DNA from: Campylobacter concisus
GTDB lineage: Bacteria; Campylobacterota; Campylobacteria; Campylobacterales; Campylobacteraceae
Assembly (NCBI RefSeq): GCF_003049085.1
Contig: NZ_PIQX01000001.1
Coordinates: 310,001 to 374,000 of the forward strand
Direction of reading: 5' to 3'
DNA: 64,000 nucleotides
This document shows, one piece after another, positions 44,958 through 55,192 of the stretch. The position numbers and the translations under genes were made by a program. The stretch's first letter is position 1. Each line of letters starts with the position of its first letter. The notes beneath the pieces are model-generated. The model had not been told where the DNA came from, did not search any database, and saw nothing but the letters and a program-made list of their open reading frames with translations.

Positions 44958-46140
44958 AGTACTCTTTTAAAAAGGCTTCGGCTAGATGAAATGAGCCAAA
45001 GGCTAGATAAATTTTGCCGGTTTTTGCCTCTTTTATATCGTTCATATCGCTTGGCTCAAACTCTCTATGTGAAATTTCAAGCTCGTTTAGCGCTTTATTT
45101 ATGAGCTCTCCGCCAAGCTCCCTGCCCTCGCAGTGGTAGTGATAAAGCAGCACATCCTCAACGACTGGCTTTAGAGCTGCCAAAACCGCCTTGAAATCTT
45201 TATCTAAAAATGAGTTATAAACTAGAGTTAGCTTCTTGTCACTAAACTCTTCTTGGCTAAATTTCTTAGCCACAGCCTTTGCGCCAAGCTCGTTGTGACC
45301 GACATCAACGTATAAATTTGAATCGATCTTTTCACATCTACCTCGAAGCGTGAGAGCGCCAAGCTTTTTTATGTCTATGCTGTTATCTAAAATTTTAGCA
45401 GCGGCGTAGGCTAGAGTTAAATTTGAGCGTAAAAATTCCGGTAAGTTATATTTGTCAGCGTATCTTGCTATCTCATCTAAATTTTTAGCAGTTAAGATTT
45501 CTCTTGGAAGGCTTAAAGCTGCCTTTTTCTCGCTTGAAATTTCTTTTGCTATAGCGATACTTATCTCGTTCATTTCGTCATTTAAAATAGCTCTTGTGCC
45601 CATAGCCTCAAACTTCGTGCGTGAAATTTCTTCTAAACTATTTCCAAGAACTGCCGTGTGATCGAGCCCAATAGGCGTAAAAATGCTTAACTCTTTTTCA
45701 AAAACATTTGTCGCATCAAGCACACCACCCATACCAGCTTCGCAGACAAAGTAGTCGCAACCCTCAAAAAGTACAGCTGAAAGCAATGTCATATACTCAA
45801 AATAGCTCGTTTTTATCTTGTATTCATCGCTTAGAAGTCCTTGCAAACGCTCATGAGCTGCCTCTAAAATTTCATCACTAGCGACCTCGCCTTTTAGCCA
45901 AAATCGCTCGTTAAATTTAAATATATGAGGGCTTGTATAGTGCCCGACTTTTGCACCGTTTTGGCTTAAAATTTGCGCTAAAAAGCGGCCAGTGCTACCT
46001 TTGCCATTTGTGCCGATGATGTGAATAATCTTAAATGGCTTTATATGCTCTTTTATAGTCGCATACGCTCTAATAATCCTGCCATAGTCAATCTCTTTGT
46101 AGTAAAGTGGTTTGCCATCAAGAAATTTAGCTAGGCTCAT
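44938..46140 (-). CDS. folC: folylpolyglutamate / dihydrofolate synthase
   Basis: 400 residues, Mur-ligase fold. It adds glutamate to folates and may join dihydropteroate to glutamate. The ATP loop HIIGTNGKGSTGRFLA, the folate-site loop HYTSPHIFKFNERF and SIFTPIGLDHTAVLG are present. The C-terminal domain (about 280-400) has VYNSFLDKDF and FGSFHLAE. Its start overlaps the diguanylate cyclase by four bases and its end overlaps mfd by 20, marking a compact operon. Confidence 0.93.
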   Translation of the reverse strand: MSLAKFLDGKPLYYKEIDYGRIIRAYATIKEHIKPFKIIHIIGTNGKGSTGRFLAQILSQNGAKVGHYTSPHIFKFNERFWLKGEVASDEILEAAHERLQGLLSDEYKIKTSYFEYMTLLSAVLFEGCDYFVCEAGMGGVLDATNVFEKELSIFTPIGLDHTAVLGNSLEEISRTKFEAMGTRAILNDEMNEISIAIAKEISSEKKAALSLPREILTAKNLDEIARYADKYNLPEFLRSNLTLAYAAAKILDNSIDIKKLGALTLRGRCEKIDSNLYVDVGHNELGAKAVAKKFSQEEFSDKKLTLVYNSFLDKDFKAVLAALKPVVEDVLLYHYHCEGRELGGELINKALNELEISHREFEPSDMNDIKEAKTGKIYLAFGSFHLAEAFLKEYYASKGL

Positions 46141-47711
46141 TTTTCCTCGATTATCTTTGGCATTACTTGATTTCTACCATTTTCTTTTGAGAGATAAAGC
46201 ATCTTGTCGGCAGCCTCAAGCGTCATCGTCTCGCTTAAATTTGCACTTCTTGTCGCTATACCAGAGCTGATAGTAACCTTAATACGCTCATTTTTATAGA
46301 TAAATTTAAAATTTTCTATCATACTTCTTAGCTTATCCCCAAATTTAACACTATCTTTTAAGCCAGTGCTTGGAAGCAAGATTACAAATTCTTCACCACC
46401 ATATCTACCAACAAAATCAACCTTTCTAGCATTTTTCTTAAGCACTTGAGCCACTGCTGAAAGAATAACATCTCCAGCCTCATGCCCATAAGTATCGTTT
46501 ATGCTTTTGAAAAAGTCAATATCAACAAAACATATAGAGTAATCAGTCCCATAACGTTTATACGCTTCTTCAATGCGTTGAATCTCATTCATCAAAGCAC
46601 GCTTAGTAGATACTTTTGTCAAAAAGTCCTCTTTGCTCTCCAACTTAGCTTCTTCAAGCTCTTTTTCAAGACTATTCACTCTGTTTTGAAGCTCTAAAAT
46701 AGTAGCTTGCCTATTGTGCATCTCGACACCAAGCTCTTTGCTCTCGATCTCCAAAGCACCAGCGATCTCAATAAGCATGCTTCTTACTTGATCAATACTG
46801 TTTGTATTTAAATTTACATTTTTAAGATCATTTTTAATGCTTTTTACTTTATCAGAACTACTTTGTGAACTAACCGCGATATCAGAAATTCTCTCGCTTA
46901 TATTTTGCAAGACATTATTTAGTGAACCAACTTTTTCTATGATTTCTGTTCTATCTTCTTCTATTCTGCGATCAACAAATGCCTTTACCTTTTCTTGAAA
47001 TTCTTTGCTATTTAAGGTCTTAGGATTTTGCTTCAAAGTACTTCTTATCGTGCTAAGCTCTTCATCAAGATCCTTTGTAATAGAAGGTTCAAGAGTAAGG
47101 CTTAAAAGCTGAATCAAAACATCCTCTTCGCCATCTTCATCTTTTTGTGTAAGAAATTTCTCAAGTTCAGAACTCATTGTCTTTAAATCATCAAAATTTC
47201 TAACACCATAATATTTCAAAAATTCTAAAAATTCAGTGTCGTACGAGCTAACAAAATCAAACCATCTAAGGCACATTTCTTCAAGATTTTTCTCATCATA
47301 TCTTCTGGCAAGCAGCTGCATACTTTGCTCTGCTAAGCTTTTTGCATCTTTATTGTGAAGCATTGAGATAGCTTGGAGAATTCTTCTAGCAAATGCGTTT
47401 AGTGATTGTAATTTTTTATCGTCAGCCGCAAGTCCTGCTCCCTGTTGAGCACCTCTAGAGAGCCTGGCAGTCATAAAAGCGACAAACTCATCGACCGTCT
47501 TTATATGAAGGCTTAGGGCTTGATTTTTATATTCATCACCAAGCCTTGAGATATATTTTTCTATCTTTTTACTCTCTTCTGTCGTAAAGCCGTATTTTTT
47601 AGAAATTTCATTATAGACTTCAGTGTAATTCTCTGGCGTTAGCATCAAATGGCGATCTTTGATCTCATTTAAGGCTTCCTTGACTATTTGACTAACGGTT
47701 ACTGCTGCCAT
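46137..47711 (-). CDS. diguanylate cyclase (GGDEF)
   Basis: 524 residues with no membrane segment. The first 340 residues are helical with a predicted coiled coil (about 315-350) before the catalytic domain (about 353-524). RYGGEEF (436-442) is an active GGDEF variant, and RKVD (429-432) five residues upstream is the product-inhibition I-site. It should make c-di-GMP, and be limited by its product. The N-terminal region (PENYTEVYNEISKKYGF) shows no sensor domain I can name. The gene overlaps lptE (20 bases) and folC (four bases). Confidence 0.9.
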   Translation of the reverse strand: MAAVTVSQIVKEALNEIKDRHLMLTPENYTEVYNEISKKYGFTTEESKKIEKYISRLGDEYKNQALSLHIKTVDEFVAFMTARLSRGAQQGAGLAADDKKLQSLNAFARRILQAISMLHNKDAKSLAEQSMQLLARRYDEKNLEEMCLRWFDFVSSYDTEFLEFLKYYGVRNFDDLKTMSSELEKFLTQKDEDGEEDVLIQLLSLTLEPSITKDLDEELSTIRSTLKQNPKTLNSKEFQEKVKAFVDRRIEEDRTEIIEKVGSLNNVLQNISERISDIAVSSQSSSDKVKSIKNDLKNVNLNTNSIDQVRSMLIEIAGALEIESKELGVEMHNRQATILELQNRVNSLEKELEEAKLESKEDFLTKVSTKRALMNEIQRIEEAYKRYGTDYSICFVDIDFFKSINDTYGHEAGDVILSAVAQVLKKNARKVDFVGRYGGEEFVILLPSTGLKDSVKFGDKLRSMIENFKFIYKNERIKVTISSGIATRSANLSETMTLEAADKMLYLSKENGRNQVMPKIIEEK

Positions 47712-48231
47712 TTCTATATCCTTTTACCGCTAAACTTGCGATATACTCATCAAAGGCTTCTTTTGATGCCTCTTTGATAGCTTCGTATTTTTGAGTATCA
47801 CTAAGAACGCTGTCAGCAAATCTTACATCTTTTTGACGTCTTGCGACACTAAAGTCATACTCGCCAGTGGCTGGAATATCAACTACGCTACCATCTTTAA
47901 ATTTAGTCTTATAATTTAAGCTTAAATGTGCTTTATATGACGTAATGTAGCCAAACTCATCATAAATAATTGCTTCGTAATTTAAATCTTTTACCGAAAT
48001 AATTATCGAAGTATCAGCACTCTCTTTACTTGATAAATCTTTATTTAGCCTTGCGACCATACCCTCTTTTACAGCATCCTTTATCCAAACACTATTTTTT
48101 GGCTCTTCTTTACTGATAATCACATCAACGTAAATTTTATCGCCCACTAGATCATGTGTGATCTTTGAAACCGGCTTATAACCACACCCGCAGATAAATA
48201 TCGCAATAAAAAACGCTAAAAAATATCTCAA
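47692..48231 (-). CDS. lptE: LPS assembly lipoprotein LptE
   Basis: 179 residues with a lipoprotein signal peptide; lipobox ICGC puts the lipid on C16. LptE joins LptD in the outer membrane to insert LPS. Sequence similarity is weak across bacteria; the call rests on the lipobox, the length, GYKPVSK after the cysteine and its place directly downstream of leuS, as in many bacteria. The gene is three bases from leuS and overlaps the diguanylate cyclase by 20 bases. Confidence 0.82.
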   Translation of the reverse strand: MRYFLAFFIAIFICGCGYKPVSKITHDLVGDKIYVDVIISKEEPKNSVWIKDAVKEGMVARLNKDLSSKESADTSIIISVKDLNYEAIIYDEFGYITSYKAHLSLNYKTKFKDGSVVDIPATGEYDFSVARRQKDVRFADSVLSDTQKYEAIKEASKEAFDEYIASLAVKGYRNGSSNR

Positions 48232-48234
48232 AAT

Positions 48235-50700
48235 TTATCCTTTAATGACAAAATTTACTAATTTGCCTTTTATATAAATCTCTTTTAAAATTTCTTTTCC
48301 TTCAAGCCATTTAGCCACATTTTGCTTAGCTAGCTTTAAAATTTCACCCTCGCTCTCGCTTGCTGCCACTTCAAACTCGGCTCTTTTTTTACCATTTACT
48401 GTAACTGCAAGAGCGATGCTATCTTTTACAAAAACCTCTTCTTTTACAGCTATCTTTGTGAAATTTTTTCTGCCAAAAAGCTCTTCGCTAAGCTCATTTG
48501 CAATATGCGGCACGATAGGCTCGAGTAAATTTAAGATGATAAAAAAGCCCTCAGCATTTACATCTTCGTTATCCTGCGCATTTATGGCATTTAGTGCCTC
48601 CATGCAAGCAGCGATCAATGTATTAAAAGCAAATGTGTCGCTAAAAACCTCGGTTGATTTTTTAAGCGCTTCATAAATTTTTAGCCTTGCAAATTTCTCA
48701 TCTTTGTTTAGGCTTTCATGGTCTATCTCAGGCAGTTTATCTATCTTTTTGATAGTTTGTGCCTTCTCCCAAAGCCTATTTAAAAACCTAAATGCACCCT
48801 CAACTGCACTATCGTTCCACTCAAGCTCTTTTTGAGGAGGTGCTGCAAAAAGGATAAATAGTCTTGCCGTATCGGCGCCATATTTACTGATAATATCGTC
48901 AGGATCTACGACATTACCCTTGCTTTTGCTCATCTTTTTGCCATCTTTTAAGACCATGCCTTGAGTTAGCAAATTTTCAAATGGCTCATCATCTCTTAGA
49001 TAGCCCAGATCTCTTAAGACTTTTTGGAAAAATCTAGCGTATAAAAGGTGCAATATCGCATGCTCGATACCGCCGATATACTGATCTACATTCATCCAGT
49101 AATTCACGCTCTTTTCGTCAAGTGCTTTTTGCTCCCAAGTCTTCTCATCACTTGCAAATCTAGCAAAATACCAGCTACTCTCCACAAACGTATCCATCGT
49201 ATCAGTCTCTCTGATCGCATCTTTACCGCATTTTGGACACTTTGTAAATTTCCAAGTTGGATGTTTATCTAAAGGATTGCCCTCACCTGTGATCTCGACA
49301 TCTTCAGGTAGTGCGATAGGTAAATTTTCCTCTTTTTCAGGCACTACGCCGCAGCATTTGCAGTGCACGACAGGTATCGGCGCACCCCAGTATCTTTGGC
49401 GAGAAATTCCCCAGTCTCTTAATTTATAGTTTGTAATCCTTTTACCTAAACCATCTTTTTCAAATTTTTCTATTATGAAATTTTTAGCTTCTTCTGAAGC
49501 AAGTCCATTTATAAGCTCAGAATTTATAGAAATTCCATACTCAGAGTATGCTTTAGAACCGTCGCTCTCGCCCTCAAGCGGCTTTACGACTGGCTTTATA
49601 GGAAGATTAAATTTACTTGCAAACTCGAAGTCTCTTTGATCATGTGCAGGGACAGCCATAATAGCGCCACTGCCGTAGTCAGCTAAGATAAAATTTGCAA
49701 CCCAAACTGGGATTTTTTCATTGGTAAGTGGATGAACGACGTAAATTCCTAAAAATTCCCCGTCTTTTTCGCTCGCTTGGCGCTCTCTTGGGCTTTGATT
49801 TAGGATTGCTTTTATCTTTGTCTTTTTGTTTTCATCAATCTTATCACTCTCAAGCAATGCTTTTACAATAGGATGTTCAGGTGCAAGGGCTGTGTAGCTA
49901 ACGCCGTAAATCGTATCAGCCCTTGTAGTAAATACCTCAAAGCCGTCAAATTTACCACCTAAAGCCTCTCTTGAAGCTTCATTAAGATAAAATTTAAACT
50001 CCAAGCCGTAGCTTCTGCCGATCCAGTTTTCTTGCATTGTAATTACTTGATTTGGCCATTTGCCTTCAAGAAGCTTCAAATCATCAAGTAGCTCGCTAGC
50101 GTATTTTGTGATGTTAAAGTAATATCCTGGAAGCTCTTTTTGTACAACATCATTACCACATCTCCAACATTTGCCATCCTCTACCTGCTCATTTGCAAGC
50201 ACAGTTTGATCGTATTCGCACCAATTTATAATTGCATTTTTTCTATAAACAAGCCCTTTTTCAAACATCTTTATAAAAAAGCTTTGCTCCCATTTTGTGT
50301 AAAGTGGGTCAGACGTAGCTAAAATTCTCTTTTTAGAAAATGAAAAGCCAAGACTTGCTAGCTCTTTTTTCATATAGTCGATATTTTCATAGGTCCAAAT
50401 TTTAGGGTGAATTTTATGTTTTATGGCTGCATTTTCAGCTGGCATGCCAAAGCTATCAAAGCCAATAGGATGAAGCACGTTGTAGCCGCTTTTTCTATAT
50501 GACCTAGCCAGCGCATCACCGATAGAGTAGTTTCTTACATGCCCCATATGTATGCGTCCGCTTGGATATGGAAACATGCTTAGGATATATTTTTTTGGCA
50601 AGCTTAGGTCATCCTTTGGTTCAAATTCTTCATTTTTATCCCAAATTTCTTGCCATTTTTTTTCTATCTTTAAAGGCTCATATTTTCTCTTTTCAGCCAT
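48235..50700 (-). CDS. leuS: leucyl-tRNA synthetase
   Basis: 821 residues, class Ia. HMGH (51-54, the HIGH motif) and KMSKSKGN frame the active site; the editing domain CP1 ([24 protein letters not shown]) and a zinc-binding cysteine pair (CWRCG and CKCCG, CPKCG) are present. The C-terminal anticodon-binding region ends with VNFVIKG. It lies 9 bases downstream of a small membrane protein gene and three bases upstream of lptE. Confidence 0.98.
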   Translation of the reverse strand: MAEKRKYEPLKIEKKWQEIWDKNEEFEPKDDLSLPKKYILSMFPYPSGRIHMGHVRNYSIGDALARSYRKSGYNVLHPIGFDSFGMPAENAAIKHKIHPKIWTYENIDYMKKELASLGFSFSKKRILATSDPLYTKWEQSFFIKMFEKGLVYRKNAIINWCEYDQTVLANEQVEDGKCWRCGNDVVQKELPGYYFNITKYASELLDDLKLLEGKWPNQVITMQENWIGRSYGLEFKFYLNEASREALGGKFDGFEVFTTRADTIYGVSYTALAPEHPIVKALLESDKIDENKKTKIKAILNQSPRERQASEKDGEFLGIYVVHPLTNEKIPVWVANFILADYGSGAIMAVPAHDQRDFEFASKFNLPIKPVVKPLEGESDGSKAYSEYGISINSELINGLASEEAKNFIIEKFEKDGLGKRITNYKLRDWGISRQRYWGAPIPVVHCKCCGVVPEKEENLPIALPEDVEITGEGNPLDKHPTWKFTKCPKCGKDAIRETDTMDTFVESSWYFARFASDEKTWEQKALDEKSVNYWMNVDQYIGGIEHAILHLLYARFFQKVLRDLGYLRDDEPFENLLTQGMVLKDGKKMSKSKGNVVDPDDIISKYGADTARLFILFAAPPQKELEWNDSAVEGAFRFLNRLWEKAQTIKKIDKLPEIDHESLNKDEKFARLKIYEALKKSTEVFSDTFAFNTLIAACMEALNAINAQDNEDVNAEGFFIILNLLEPIVPHIANELSEELFGRKNFTKIAVKEEVFVKDSIALAVTVNGKKRAEFEVAASESEGEILKLAKQNVAKWLEGKEILKEIYIKGKLVNFVIKG

Positions 50701-50708
50701 TTTTTCTC

Positions 50709-51047
50709 CTAAAATTCTTCTTGAGCTTTGCTTGATTCTATTAAAACCAAGGCTAGTGAAAATATATTTGCGATGACTGCGCCAATAGCCAACGAATAGC
50801 TAAGTGTTATATTTTCAGAGACTTGCAAAATAACAAAAGCTGGTATAAGGTGTAAATCAGCAACCAGCGAACTTGCAAAAAGCTCAGCTGAGAGTAAATT
50901 TTTAACACCGATCTTAAGTAGCGTTGAAACCAAATTTATACTAGCTGCCACAAAGAGTGCAATCTCGTTTTTATCATATAAAAACTCCGCCGTGGTCGTA
51001 AGACTCATCAGCGCAAAAAATATGTAGATAACTTTTCCCCAGTTCAT
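50709..51047 (-). CDS. small four-helix membrane protein
   Basis: 112 residues with four hydrophobic segments (about 5-21, 29-47, 57-78, 81-104) and little else. I recall a similar unnamed protein between secF and leuS in C. jejuni. Function is not known to me; the setting with secF (9 bases) and leuS hints at a membrane role but gives no more. It has a GG-rich ribosome binding site (AGGAGGGA) upstream. Confidence 0.75.
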   Translation of the reverse strand: MNWGKVIYIFFALMSLTTTAEFLYDKNEIALFVAASINLVSTLLKIGVKNLLSAELFASSLVADLHLIPAFVILQVSENITLSYSLAIGAVIANIFSLALVLIESSKAQEEF

Positions 51048-51056
51048 TATCCCTCC

Positions 51057-52031
51057 TTACACAACACCTTTCTCAAACATAGCACGCTCTTTTTCGCGCT
51101 CTTTTTTTATCTTTTGTTTTTCAGTCTCTCTGCTTCTAAAATGCTCGATGCTAAATTTAAACCAGATAAGAAACGGCGAAGAGATGTAGATCGAGCTGAT
51201 CGTTCCTATGACAATACCAACGATAAGAATAAATGAAAATCCATGTATCATATCTCCACCAAATAAAAATAACACTAGAACTGTCATCATAGTAGTGGCT
51301 GAAGTTAAGATAGTCCTTGAAAGTGTGGCTGAGACTGACTCATTGATAACGCCCTCGATATCAGTTCTCTTACTCTCTTTAATGCCTTCTCTGATCCTGT
51401 CAAAAATAATGATCGTATCATTTAGAGAGTAGCCAAGCACTGTTAATACAGCCGCTAATGTATCCAAATTTACATCAATATTAAATAGCGAAATAGCACC
51501 AACAGTTATAACTATATCGTGAATTTCAGTTGCGATCGCAGCAAGCGCAAATCTCCACTCAAATCTAAATGTGATATAGATCAATATTCCAATTAGTGAA
51601 ATTCCAAGAGCCATTAGACCTTTTTCTCTAAGCTCATCACCAACCTTTGGTCCAACGATATCAACACGTCTTACTTCAAAATTTCCAGTATCTTTTAAAA
51701 TTTGCTTTATCTCAGTACCAATGTCGCCAGTTAAATTTGAGCTTGAACCTGAAAATCTAATAACGGCCTCATCTTCGCTTCCAAACTCAGTAACAGAGGC
51801 GTTTTTAAGCACCTCATTTGTGCCAAAAGCATCACGAATTTTATCAAGTGGCGCTTTGGTGTCGTATTTTAGCTGAATAAGCGTACCGCCAGAGAAGTCA
51901 ATGCCGTAGTTTAACCCCTTTGTAGCAAGTAAAACAATAGAGCCAACAAATAAAAATATAGAAAATGCTAGTGAAGCAAATCTAAAACGCATAAAATCAT
52001 AAACTTTTGCTTTAGTAAAAATTTGCATCAT
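51057..52031 (-). CDS. secF: protein translocase subunit SecF
   Basis: 324 residues, six membrane helices. With SecD it uses the proton gradient to pull exported proteins through SecYEG. GLNYGIDFSGGTLIQLK (about 36-52) and the conserved IGILIYITFRFEWRFALAA / GYSLNDTIIIFDRIRE region (D-T-I-I-F-D-R-I-R-E) are typical of SecF. It shares one base with secD. Confidence 0.97.
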   Translation of the reverse strand: MMQIFTKAKVYDFMRFRFASLAFSIFLFVGSIVLLATKGLNYGIDFSGGTLIQLKYDTKAPLDKIRDAFGTNEVLKNASVTEFGSEDEAVIRFSGSSSNLTGDIGTEIKQILKDTGNFEVRRVDIVGPKVGDELREKGLMALGISLIGILIYITFRFEWRFALAAIATEIHDIVITVGAISLFNIDVNLDTLAAVLTVLGYSLNDTIIIFDRIREGIKESKRTDIEGVINESVSATLSRTILTSATTMMTVLVLFLFGGDMIHGFSFILIVGIVIGTISSIYISSPFLIWFKFSIEHFRSRETEKQKIKKEREKERAMFEKGVV

Positions 52032-53611
52032 TAGCTCCTTTTATAACCAAACCAAAGTCTGGTATTTCCACTTTTTTCTATCTTATCCATAGCAGCATCA
52101 AACATGCCATGAGTACCAAGTATAGCTGTTAGCATCGAAGCCATGATACCTATTGCCATTGTTACTGCAAAGCCTTTAACTGGACCAGTACCATAAGCGT
52201 AAAGCACCGCAACTGTGATGATAGTAGTTAAGTTTGAGTCAATAATCGCACTCATAGCGTGCTCATAACCCTTTTGCACAGCTGTCCTTATCGCTACACC
52301 TTCACGCAAAAGCTCACGTATACGCTCATTTATGATGACGTTTGCATCAACAGCCATACCGATCGTTAGCACGATACCAGCCATACCAGGTAAAGTAAGC
52401 GTCGCTCCAAAAAGTGCCATCACAGCGACTAATATAACGACATCTGCAACTAGTGCAATATTTGCAAAAATTCCAGAAATTCCATAATAAACTAGCATAA
52501 ATAACACGACTAAGATAGATCCAGCAGCAAGTGCTACCATACTTTGGTTGATACTCTCTTGTCCCAAAGATGGACCAACGCTTCTTTTTTCCAGCATCTT
52601 AACAGGGGCTAAAAGTGCACCGCTTCTAAGAGCGATTGCTACGTCGTGAGCCTCATCAAGAGTAAAGCCGCCACTAATCTGACCACTACCGCCACCTATT
52701 CTTTCATTTATAACAGGAGCTGAATAAACTTTGCCATCAAGCACAATAGCAAGCCTTTTGCCAACATTTGCACCAGTAAAATCACCAAAAATTCTAGCGC
52801 CCTCTGAGTTAAGAGTGAAATTTATAATAGGTAAGTTATTTTGCTGAGAAAATGCAACCTTTGCATCAGTTAGCATCGAGCCATCAAGCACTGGGATATT
52901 TTTAACGACATATTTTACACGGTCATTTTTAGCATCTTTAAAGATCACATCGCCGTAGCTCTCAGCTTCAGCCTCACTCATTGTATTAGCCTGATCTTGT
53001 CTTTTATCATCAACTGCCATAAGCTGCAAGTGAGCAGCCTTTGCGATAAGATCTCTTGCTCTTTGTTCATCCTCTTCAGTCTTTATACCAGGAAGCTCAA
53101 CTAGGATATTATCTTTGCCCTGTCTGGCAACAGTTGGCTCAGCTAGACCAAACTGATCGAGTCTGTTTCTAATAGTTTCAACAGCTTGCGAGATCGCATA
53201 TTCGATCGTATCCACTCTTTCTTGTTCTGTTAAAGATATGCTGTAATTTAAACCATCTTTTTTGATATCAAGCCCCTTTATCTCAGCTAGTGCTTTATCT
53301 ACTTTTGGAGCTTCGTCGCCATCAAGAAGAGTAAAGTCAATGTTCTCTTCTTTAATCTTAAATTTATCAATTAACACATCTTCTTTTTTAGCATAATAAC
53401 TTATACTTCCAGCTATTGATTTTATTTTTGAGTGAATAGCTTCGCTCGTTTCAACACCAAGCAGCATATGAAGGCCGCCTTGAAGATCAAGGCCAAGTGA
53501 AATTTTAGCTCCACTTTGTGTTTGAAAAAAAGATGGCACCGAAAAGCCAAAACCAAAAATCAAGGCTAATATTAAGATAATTAGCCTATATGTGACTCTT
53601 GCGTTACGCAT
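52031..53611 (-). CDS. secD: protein translocase subunit SecD
   Basis: 526 residues with six membrane helices and a large periplasmic region (about 35-330). LGLDLQGGLHMLLGVE is the first periplasmic motif; AVDANVIINERIRE (about 425-440) is the helix-4 motif. Normal length for Epsilonproteobacteria (E. coli 615). It shares one base with both yajC and secF (ATG/TAA junction), so the three are coupled. Confidence 0.97.
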   Translation of the reverse strand: MRNARVTYRLIILILALIFGFGFSVPSFFQTQSGAKISLGLDLQGGLHMLLGVETSEAIHSKIKSIAGSISYYAKKEDVLIDKFKIKEENIDFTLLDGDEAPKVDKALAEIKGLDIKKDGLNYSISLTEQERVDTIEYAISQAVETIRNRLDQFGLAEPTVARQGKDNILVELPGIKTEEDEQRARDLIAKAAHLQLMAVDDKRQDQANTMSEAEAESYGDVIFKDAKNDRVKYVVKNIPVLDGSMLTDAKVAFSQQNNLPIINFTLNSEGARIFGDFTGANVGKRLAIVLDGKVYSAPVINERIGGGSGQISGGFTLDEAHDVAIALRSGALLAPVKMLEKRSVGPSLGQESINQSMVALAAGSILVVLFMLVYYGISGIFANIALVADVVILVAVMALFGATLTLPGMAGIVLTIGMAVDANVIINERIRELLREGVAIRTAVQKGYEHAMSAIIDSNLTTIITVAVLYAYGTGPVKGFAVTMAIGIMASMLTAILGTHGMFDAAMDKIEKSGNTRLWFGYKRS

Positions 53612-53883
53612 TATTTATCTTCGATCTTTTTAGCTACAAACTCGCGTGCTATGCGAACGATTACATCATCGTTAAGTTTAACTTTGATAAAATCATTTTC
53701 GGCTTTAATCACTTCGCAGATAAGTCCGCCATTAGTTATTATCTTATCACCTTTATCAAGAGCTGCGAGCATTGCTGCATGGGCTTTTTGTTGTTTTTGT
53801 TGAGGTCTAATAACCAAAAAGTAAAATATGGCGAAAAGCACAACAAGAGGTAGTAATGATGTTAAAAAATCAGCGTTTTGCAT
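53611..53883 (-). CDS. yajC: preprotein translocase subunit YajC
   Basis: 90 residues with one membrane segment (LPLVVLFAIFYFLVIRPQQKQQK; RPQQK follows the helix as usual) and a short cytoplasmic domain. It is part of the SecDF-YajC complex. Its first codons lie on top of the first codons of lnt, which runs the other way (28-base overlap). Confidence 0.95.
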   Translation of the reverse strand: MQNADFLTSLLPLVVLFAIFYFLVIRPQQKQQKAHAAMLAALDKGDKIITNGGLICEVIKAENDFIKVKLNDDVIVRIAREFVAKKIEDK

Positions 53884-55151
53884 GGATTTCCTTATTTGTA
53901 AGATTTTTAAATGGGCATTTTAGCACTAAAATTATAATAAAAGCCTTTGTCGGTGCTTTTTTGCTCTCCAACTTTATTTTTTTAAGCCTCTTTGAAAATT
54001 TACTCTTAAATTTTATCTCGCCATTTTTAACTTTGACCGGAATTTACATCATCATAAATTTAAGCAGAGCTGGTTTTTTCGCAGCTGGATTTTTCACAGG
54101 AATTTTGTGGTTTTATTGGATCAGCTTTAGTTTTATCTACTATGAGCTCGTTTGGCTTATACCGTTTGTCATTCTCTTTGTAGCATTTGTTTACGGATTT
54201 ATGTTTTGGATAGCCTCTTTCCCAAGTTTTGTAGCACTTAGAGCCATTTTGCTATTTTTAATAAGCTACGTGCATCCATTTGGCTTTAACTGGTTTAACC
54301 TTGAAGCGACACTTGTTTTAGGCGCTTTTGAGCCAAGCACTAGAGGGCTTATATTTATATTTTTAGCAGCTATTTCTTTGAGTTTAAAAGGTAAAATTTT
54401 AAAATTTATCCTAGCTTTCATCTGCCTCATCGCCGCTTTGCAGTTTAAAAGTAACGAAGCAAAGACTCTGCCATTTGACGTGGAGCTAGTAAATACCAAT
54501 GTCGCTCAAAGAGTGCGCTGGGATAAAAGCTTGCGCATGAAATTTACAAATGAAAATTTAGACTTGATAGGCAGCGCCATAGCCGAGCAAAAACGCCTTA
54601 TCGTCCTTCCGGAGAGCGCATTTCCGTTATTTATGACAAATGAGCCACTGCTTATTGATGAGCTAAAAGAGCTTTCAAAAAAGATAACTATCGTAGCTGG
54701 TGCGCTTGCCTATGAAAATAAACAAATTTATAACTCTGCATTTTTGTTTCAAGATGGCACTCTAAGGCGAATGGATAAGAAATTTTTAGTACCATTTGGA
54801 GAAGAAATTCCTTTGCCAAAATTTATGCAAGACGCAGTAAATAAGCTATTTTTTGGCGGAGCTAGTGACTTTAAAATGGCTGAAAATTTTAGCGACTATG
54901 AGATAGACGGAGTAAAAATTAGAAACGCTATCTGCTATGAAGCGACAAAAGAGGAGCTTTATAAGGGCGAATTTGACGTGGTTGTCGCTATCACAAACAA
55001 TGGCTGGTTTGTGCCAAGCAGTGAGCCTGTGCTTCAAAGAGTGCTTATAAAACACCTTGCTACAAAGTATAATAAAGCGGTCTATCACAGCGTAAATGGC
55101 TCAAAAAGTGAGATCATAAAGCCTAAAAAAGCATTTTGGGATGAGTTTTAA
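53856..55151 (+). CDS. lnt: apolipoprotein N-acyltransferase
   Basis: 431 residues. It adds the third acyl chain to lipoproteins at the inner membrane. About six N-terminal membrane helices precede a nitrilase-type domain with the triad E (VLPESAFP), K (DKKFLVPFGEE) and C (NAICYEAT). Shorter than E. coli Lnt (512), as expected for Campylobacter. AGAGG lies before two ATG codons inside the start of yajC. The C-terminal membrane helix of other Lnt proteins is not seen; after the nitrilase part the chain ends in KPKKAFWDEF. Confidence 0.9.
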   Translation: MMLKNQRFAWISLFVRFLNGHFSTKIIIKAFVGAFLLSNFIFLSLFENLLLNFISPFLTLTGIYIIINLSRAGFFAAGFFTGILWFYWISFSFIYYELVWLIPFVILFVAFVYGFMFWIASFPSFVALRAILLFLISYVHPFGFNWFNLEATLVLGAFEPSTRGLIFIFLAAISLSLKGKILKFILAFICLIAALQFKSNEAKTLPFDVELVNTNVAQRVRWDKSLRMKFTNENLDLIGSAIAEQKRLIVLPESAFPLFMTNEPLLIDELKELSKKITIVAGALAYENKQIYNSAFLFQDGTLRRMDKKFLVPFGEEIPLPKFMQDAVNKLFFGGASDFKMAENFSDYEIDGVKIRNAICYEATKEELYKGEFDVVVAITNNGWFVPSSEPVLQRVLIKHLATKYNKAVYHSVNGSKSEIIKPKKAFWDEF

Positions 55152-55160
55152 AAGAAATTT

Positions 55161-55187
55161 AAAGTGGCTTTTATATAAAGCCACTTT
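55161..55187. terminator. terminator hairpin between convergent lnt and metK
   Basis: AAAGTGGCTTT (55161-55171) and AAAGCCACTTT (55177-55187) pair perfectly around TATAT, with a T-run after the right arm and an A-run before the left arm, so it can end transcripts from both directions. Confidence 0.8.
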
Positions 55188-55192
55188 TTTGA

